From NCBI GenBank assembly GCA_000697665.1, contig KL197718.1:1212012-1260779 (forward strand): a stretch of DNA of 48,768 nt, read 5' to 3'. The notes beneath the pieces were generated by a model that was given only the letters and a program-made list of their open reading frames with translations, was not told the origin of the DNA and did no database searches. Made by a program: the position numbers and the translations under genes. The DNA is from Jaapia argillacea MUCL 33604. Lineage: Eukaryota > Basidiomycota > Agaricomycetes > Jaapiales > Jaapiaceae. Below are positions 44,024-48,768 of this stretch, piece after piece (position 1 is the first letter of the stretch; every line of letters starts with the position of its first letter).

Positions 44024-46175
44024 CTACGCTGAGAGTCCGAGTACATTCAAGAAGGCCGTAAAGTTGGGAGTCCCAAGACCGGTAACCTGACAGAACAGGG
44101 ATATCAGTTCAGAGACACGGAGGCACGGGATTAGGGACTCACGGGATCCCAACCAACTTCCACTGGAAATCCAGTCGAACCACATCCAAGATTAGAGCCT
44201 AGCACAAGTTAAGTATGAACTTCGCGTAGGGAAACCAGTTATGAAGGTAGGAAAGCGCACCGTGTGTGATGTCGTTGAAAACACTTGGGTTCGCATATAA
44301 GAATGGATTCAGAAATCCGAGAGGGGGTCGATCAACCGCTCGAAGACGATCGTTCAAAAGAGCAATAACACTAGAGAAAATCGGAGTAGAGCAACTTGTT
44401 CCACTAAAAAGACTCGCAGCTCCGTCGATGGCAAATCCAACATTTGTTCCCTGAGCAGAAATGTCTGGGAATGCACGGCTGGTGGCGTTAAATTTGCCTG
44501 TGTTTAATGAACCGATGGTGTCGAGGTATTTGGTCACTGCGGCGGATTGGTAGGAAGGCATGGTAAAGATGTTTGAAAAGCCGCCGGATGAGTAGGTCGT
44601 AGCGGCTTCCGGGTTTGTTCCGGTGGTCGCCCCGACAGATGTGACGCTGCGATAAGATTAGAATGTGAGTTGGCAAAGCAAGGGTTTACGCTGTACGCAC
44701 AAAGGACAACTGGACGGGAAAGTTGGAACGAAATTAGTGCAGGTGGAATTTGATAAGCCCGCGACGCCTCCATCTCCTGACCCAAACAAAATAGAAACTC
44801 CACGGGCTCCAAGTTGTGCGTAAGCATTGCACAGATTCCTGACGATCGACTTCCATGAGCGACGTCCAGGCTGGAGGAGAATGTGTACGTACGTAGCCAG
44901 GGCTGGGGACAGAACAAATTCGTTGAAACCATAGCTCGTGGTGAGCACTTGAGGGGGTTGATCCATTGCGACGAGATAGGTAATAATATCGAGGAACTCC
45001 ATGATTATATCGGTGCTATTGAGTCCCACGGCGATGAAGGTGGTAGGTACGCCAGACGCGAGTCCAACGGTATATTGAGTATCGAAGTTCTAACATGTGA
45101 GACATGATAAGGACAAAAGACAGACGGATGACGCTCGACACGTACTGCTTCACCACTCGCTAAACTAGCGTTTTGCGGATTAATACCACCGTCGACGGAT
45201 TGGAGAGTGAATGTCGTGGACGAGTTTAGGTCTGGCCGGAGAGTGGTCAAGAACAGCTGATATACATTGAAATTCGGTTTAGATCTATGGTGAAGAGTAT
45301 TGGATGGACTTGCATGAAGATCAGCGAGATTGGCGTAACGTCCATCAAAGCCAGAAACGGCGATTTGATTTGACGGCTGGGTAGCAAGGGTGGTAGGAAT
45401 GGCATACAAAGCTTGGAGACATGCAGGAGTAATATACTCAGCACATTCGGCTCGGATAGTTGCGGATCTTGGAATAGACCGAGATGTTATGAATGGTGAG
45501 ATCAGTCCGTTCGGGTTAGTAGCACCTGTGAAGCTTGTGATCCACGAAATGAGCGTTTCGAGAACAAGGACTTTGAATCAAGATTGGTTCTTACCTAACC
45601 GTCGGGTGTACAAGCTCAACGTGATTCTGGAGCTCGGAGGGCAAAGAGTAGTTGAGTGTACGGATGTAGGTCTCCCCAGTTGATGTCTGGGTATAAGTGT
45701 GGAATATGGTGGCGAGGAGAGTGTTCGCTGCGCCAACGGTTATCGAGAGCGAAAGCCAGTCACCGGAGGGAGTGGCAGGTTTAGCAGATACATTATTTAT
45801 CAGGAGCCAGGCGGCCACCGCCGCTACCGTATCCAATGTCGGTGCGACAAAGGCTTCTACCTGATACGGAGAGCCGATGTCAGTGATTCACTGTCACAGT
45901 AAGTGCGAAGAGGATACCTCGAGGCTTGAAAGGTGCTGGCCATAAAGGTTGCTTGACGGATCGCTCACAGCGTAGAGGGCATCATGGAGACCGGCAACAT
46001 TATTCTGAACCAGCGCAACGCGAAGACTCAAGACCGAATCCACAGGTGCTGGTCCATTGTCAGTATAGCCAGTTGGAATCGAATTAAGGGATTCGAAGAT
46101 GATAGAACTAGAGACAACACCGTGAATGATGAATGGGGTGAGGAGAATGGCGAGAAGGTGGAGGAATTGGGACAT
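44024..46175 (-). CDS. sedolisin (peptidase S53) family tripeptidyl peptidase-like secreted protease
   Basis: Eight exons on the minus strand (45918-46175, 45595-45860, 45146-45533, 44893-45089, 44701-44838, 44261-44646, 44143-44198, 44024-44086) encode 583 aa. Order: hydrophobic signal peptide (about residues 1-22), an activation propeptide (DALYAVSDPSSNLYGQHLS), then the catalytic domain. The sedolisin triad is visible as E303 and D307 (GEANFDTQY) with Ser500 in FSGTSCSTP; D392 in GSGDGG is the oxyanion-hole residue. A calcium-type end (VGWDPVTGLGTPNF) closes it. Sedolisins act at acid pH outside the cell or in vacuoles. About 20 residues near 45256-45310 lengthen a loop relative to typical members. 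All exons join in phase. Confidence 0.92.
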
Positions 46176-46672
46176 TGCGAAGAAACTACTGATTTATGGA
46201 GAATAAGATAGGAACATTTTATAGTGTGAGGCGGAGCGGCCTATGCGCCGAACTGCTGTGGAGGAAACAAACGTGCTCACCAGGATTACACGACTAGAAA
46301 TAGGGACCGTTTCGAAAGTACCTTGAATTCATGTCGTTCGGATCAATTGCTCCCGCGTGCCCGGACTGCGCGGTCCAGTGGTGTTAAAAATAACTTGAGA
46401 CACCTAGGACATTGAAAGGTCGCTCCAAATCGGAGACTCGCAGAATGCACGCTGTCAGATGGTGTTCACCAAGGCTCCAAACCTCCTCAGAACTGCCAAG
46501 GGAGGTTATGGGAAGCAGTGCGCGTCGATATTCATAGCAACAAACTTCTCGGACCCACTACCAGCGGAGGTTGTGTAAGTGGTGAGAGCTTAGGAATGGC
46601 ACGAACGCTGGCTTGTAAGATCAAGATGGTGTCGTGCTGGTGTACTTAAACGATGTAGAATTTTTGGCCATC
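46176..46672. other. intergenic region upstream of the protease; no gene seen
   Basis: Promoter of the sedolisin gene (TATA-like TTTTATAGTG near 46217 in the minus direction), then unique sequence up to the tandem repeat. No open frame or RNA is supported. Confidence 0.4.
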
Positions 46673-47709
46673 ACAACCTCGGCCACGTGGGCGTCAGCAC
46701 TGCATTGACTCCTGAATAATCGCGCCGACTCATAACTTAGCCAACGCTTGTCGATATTTTAAAACCATCCTGCTCCCGTAAGCCGACGATCATCGCGAAA
46801 CCGCCCTGCAGTACCATGCGCTACTGTTCTGGAATCATTTCAACGACAGTACCCTTCGTCGATATGCTCGCCGCTCGGAAACTGCTCGGAAGCTACACTT
46901 GAAGCACGGCTCGAAGCACAGGATTCACGGCCCGTCAGGCTCCTGCATGGATGGAATTCGCTTTAGAGGTACATATCACCCTCACCTCTTCCTCTAAACT
47001 AGACATTCAACGTCTCCCAGTGCTAGGGTACCTAAGGATCACATCCACACCCCAAAGTTCGAGTTACCACCAACCTCCCCCCTGAGACCCTCTCCTCCAT
47101 CCTCCACCATCTAACCAGCCAACCACCCTCCAATCCATTCCCTATACTCCATCCTCTTCGTGTTTCAATACCTCTCCATCCGCCCCATCTCTGGGACACG
47201 ATACTCATCACATGCGCAGCCACACTTCAGGTCTCCCTAGGTCACAGCCTCACGCTTGTGGAACGTACTATCGTCCTGAAGTGGAAACTTGACAGTATTC
47301 TATTCTGCCACGCGCAAGATTACAGCCGAATACCAGACGACACGGGCTTATCCATGGATAGATTGGGGGCGTTCAGTCCGCAGGATGTTTTGAGTGGAGC
47401 ATTGAGCGCTATTGCATCTTGACCGTAGGATGAAACTCTGCTGGTGCTGAAAGAGGGTGTTTGAGAGTGTTTGGTGAATTTACGAGTGGCTATATGCGTT
47501 TGACTTGAGCGCTGACAACCTCGCTTTCGTTGTTACGCAGCGATGATTTGTGGTACCGCGACGGACCTCGATTCCTCGGTTAGGAACAAATGATCGGCTT
47601 CAAGTGGTTCTCGGATGAGCATAGGCGGAAACAAGGCTCGTTCCTAGGATACAACGGGTCAGTATTCTCAATGTATCTGAGTATCTACCTCGACATCTTT
47701 GCTACCCTT
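46673..47709. repeat. imperfect tandem repeat, unit 1 (full-length form)
   Basis: Begins with an acaacctcggccacgtgggc segment holding a CACGTG box and ends with ctacccttac. It shares with unit 2 a left part (46673-46905) and a right part (47378-47709, including cagcgatgatttgtg and ggcttcaagtggttctcgga). The 470 bp between them are absent from unit 2. The shared parts differ by scattered changes (I estimate roughly 75-85 % identity by eye). Confidence 0.7.
47036..47422 (+). other. ATG-less open frame of 128 codons inside repeat unit 1
   Basis: Open from 47036 to a TGA at 47420-47422. It reads as possible protein: NLPPETLSSILHHL at the start looks like an F-box-type helix, followed by VERTIVLKWKLDSILFCHAQ. 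No ATG is in frame after the preceding TAA (47033). An ATG at 46951 opens another frame. Most of this segment is what unit 2 lacks. It could be a degraded gene carried by the repeat. Confidence 0.3.
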
Positions 47710-48248
47710 ACAATCTCGGCCACGTGGGCGTCGGGTGAACGCGCCACTGCGGTCGACTCCCGAATCGAACAGTGGCGCCTATATTTAAAGCTGGTGCCTG
47801 TCGATATTTCAAAACATCAGAAGTCTACGAAATCACCCTGCCATCCCGCACATTGCTGTTCTGGAATCACTTCAGCAAACCTCAGTAACCGAAACTACGC
47901 TTGAAATAGTGGACCTGCAGGATGTGCCGAGGATTGAGCGATATTGATCTTAACCACGAGGTCAAACTCTGCTGGTGCTGAAAGAGAGTATTACGGAGTG
48001 TCCTGTGAGCTTCCGAGTGGCTATATGCGATTGACGTGAGCCCTGACAATCTCGCTTTCATTGTTACGCAGCGATGATTTGTTGTGCCGCGACGGCCCTC
48101 AACTCCTTGGTCAGGAAAATGACCGGCTTCAAGTGGTTCTCGGATGGAGGCTTCAGCAGAGGCGGCACCAAGGCTCGGTCTAAGGATACAACGGGTCAGT
48201 ATTCTCAATGTATCTGAGTGTCTATCTCGACCTCTTTGCTACCCTTGT
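47710..48248. repeat. imperfect tandem repeat, unit 2 (internally deleted form)
   Basis: Direct continuation of unit 1: both start with cggccacgtgggcgtc and end with tttgctaccctt. Unit 2 matches unit 1 except that about 470 bp (unit-1 positions 46905-47378) are missing. After unit 2 the sequence again shows a CACGTG box (about 48259) but diverges, perhaps a remnant of a third unit. Confidence 0.7.
48074..48217 (+). CDS. small ORF of 47 aa in repeat unit 2, uncertain
   Basis: ATG at 48074 follows an intron-like tract (GTGAGC at about 48036, ACGCAG ending 48071). The 47 codons run MICCAATALNSLVRKMTGFK and then a Gly-, Ser- and Arg-rich end. In unit 1 the equivalent frame stops after 16 codons, so the ORF is not conserved between copies. 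It lacks a CaaX end and is probably not a pheromone precursor. Confidence 0.2.
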   Translation: MICCAATALNSLVRKMTGFKWFSDGGFSRGGTKARSKDTTGQYSQCI

Positions 48249-48359
48249 TCTCGAGTTCACGTGCTATTTGACAGCGATATCAATCGTACAAGTGGTCAAT
48301 CGTACATCTATTTTCAACCCCCGTCAACCTGAAACCTTCCCGTTCACCGGAGTCGAACT

Positions 48360-48768
48360 TCATCCTTCCTGCTCTCCCAACCCCTCCACCCTCTCAAGCT
48401 CCAGTTCCTCCTGGAAAGTATGATCATCTACACGTTCCTCGTTTTCCGGATCTTCAGCCATCTCAATCCCTTCAATTTCTTCGTCTGGATGAAGACAGAT
48501 ATCAAGTGCACCGCTTCAATATCCAAGAAAGTAATTCTCACCTTTCTCAGCGGGAAGGATGACGAGCCAGAGTGTGGTCTTCGTACCCCAATGCTCGACC
48601 AAATCCGCATTTTTGGCCTTTCGTTCACACCTCGACTCCTTACCACTCGGCGTTCTTGAACCACTGGGCGTGGAGTCGACTTGACCATCACCACCGCCAA
48701 GACCTCTCTGCCCTCCCAAGTCGCTCTCACTCCGCTTAACCGCCAACGCTCTTCGTTTCGCTTCCGCC
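48360..48768 (-). CDS. 3' end of an unrecognised gene leaving the window (right edge)
   Basis: Two exons of a minus-strand gene: 48542-48768 (open to the window edge) and 48360-48484, joined by a 57-nt GTGAGA...CATCCAG intron. The visible peptide has a basic Ser/Gly-rich stretch (KRSESDLGGQRG, TPSGSRTPSGKE), then HWGTKTTLWLVILPAEK, and ends in a strongly acidic tail (EEIEGIEMAEDPENEE, then TFQEELELERVEG). The start is outside the window. I do not recognise the family. Confidence 0.65.

Noticed and set aside
45256-45310. Extra intron in the sedolisin gene
   Set aside because: A GT-AG pair exists, but its removal breaks the frame, whereas read-through stays open and joins family motifs.
48074-48217. 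Mating pheromone precursor
   Set aside because: Length fits, but the C-terminus is not a CaaX motif and the frame is not kept in the other repeat unit.

Overview
The window looks like nuclear DNA of a mushroom-forming basidiomycete (Agaricomycetes). Genes are broken by many short GT-AG introns (mostly 45-70 nt) and lie on both strands without operons. The BTB/POZ, F-box and cytochrome P450 paralogues are of the kind that are expanded in these fungi. I saw no tRNA, rRNA or CRISPR array. All exon structures are hand-built from reading frame and splice signals.

Left part (1-8 kb): two paralogous P450 genes (1208-3362 plus; 4450-6641 minus) with the same 11-exon architecture, interleaved with two paralogous small proteins of unknown function (3578-4197 plus; 7471-7984 minus). 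Next (8.5-18.5 kb): BTB/POZ genes and three CDF-type zinc-transporter paralogues (10219-11733 minus, 12209-13706 minus, 16907-18421 plus). Then a 2H phosphoesterase (18803-19727), a compact unrecognised four-exon gene (20297-20790 minus), the succinate dehydrogenase membrane anchor subunit (21028-21900), and two more BTB genes (22569-23726, 24003-25224).

Middle (25-34 kb): an EFM7/NNT1-type methyltransferase, then a divergent pair made of a large biotin-dependent carboxylase (biotin carboxylase, carboxyltransferase AHS2 and AHS1, biotinyl domain; no allophanate hydrolase) and a LamB/YcsF (PxpA-like) protein. The arrangement resembles the fungal lactam-utilisation pair and bacterial 5-oxoprolinase modules, so the two products probably act together on a lactam or urea-like amide.

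Right part (34-48.8 kb): an F-box gene with an internal stop, a CaaX-tailed Ras-fold protein that has lost its GTPase motifs, a frameshifted fifth BTB gene, an SDR, an APH-fold kinase-like protein, an intact F-box gene, a secreted sedolisin (S53) protease, an imperfect tandem repeat in which the second unit is a deletion derivative of the first, and the 3' end of a gene that leaves the window.

The most interesting points are the pseudo-GTPase with an intact prenylation signal, the carboxylase/LamB pair with an unexplained frame break in its linker, the five-member BTB family with a shared cysteine module (two members decayed), and the repeat pair at the right end.
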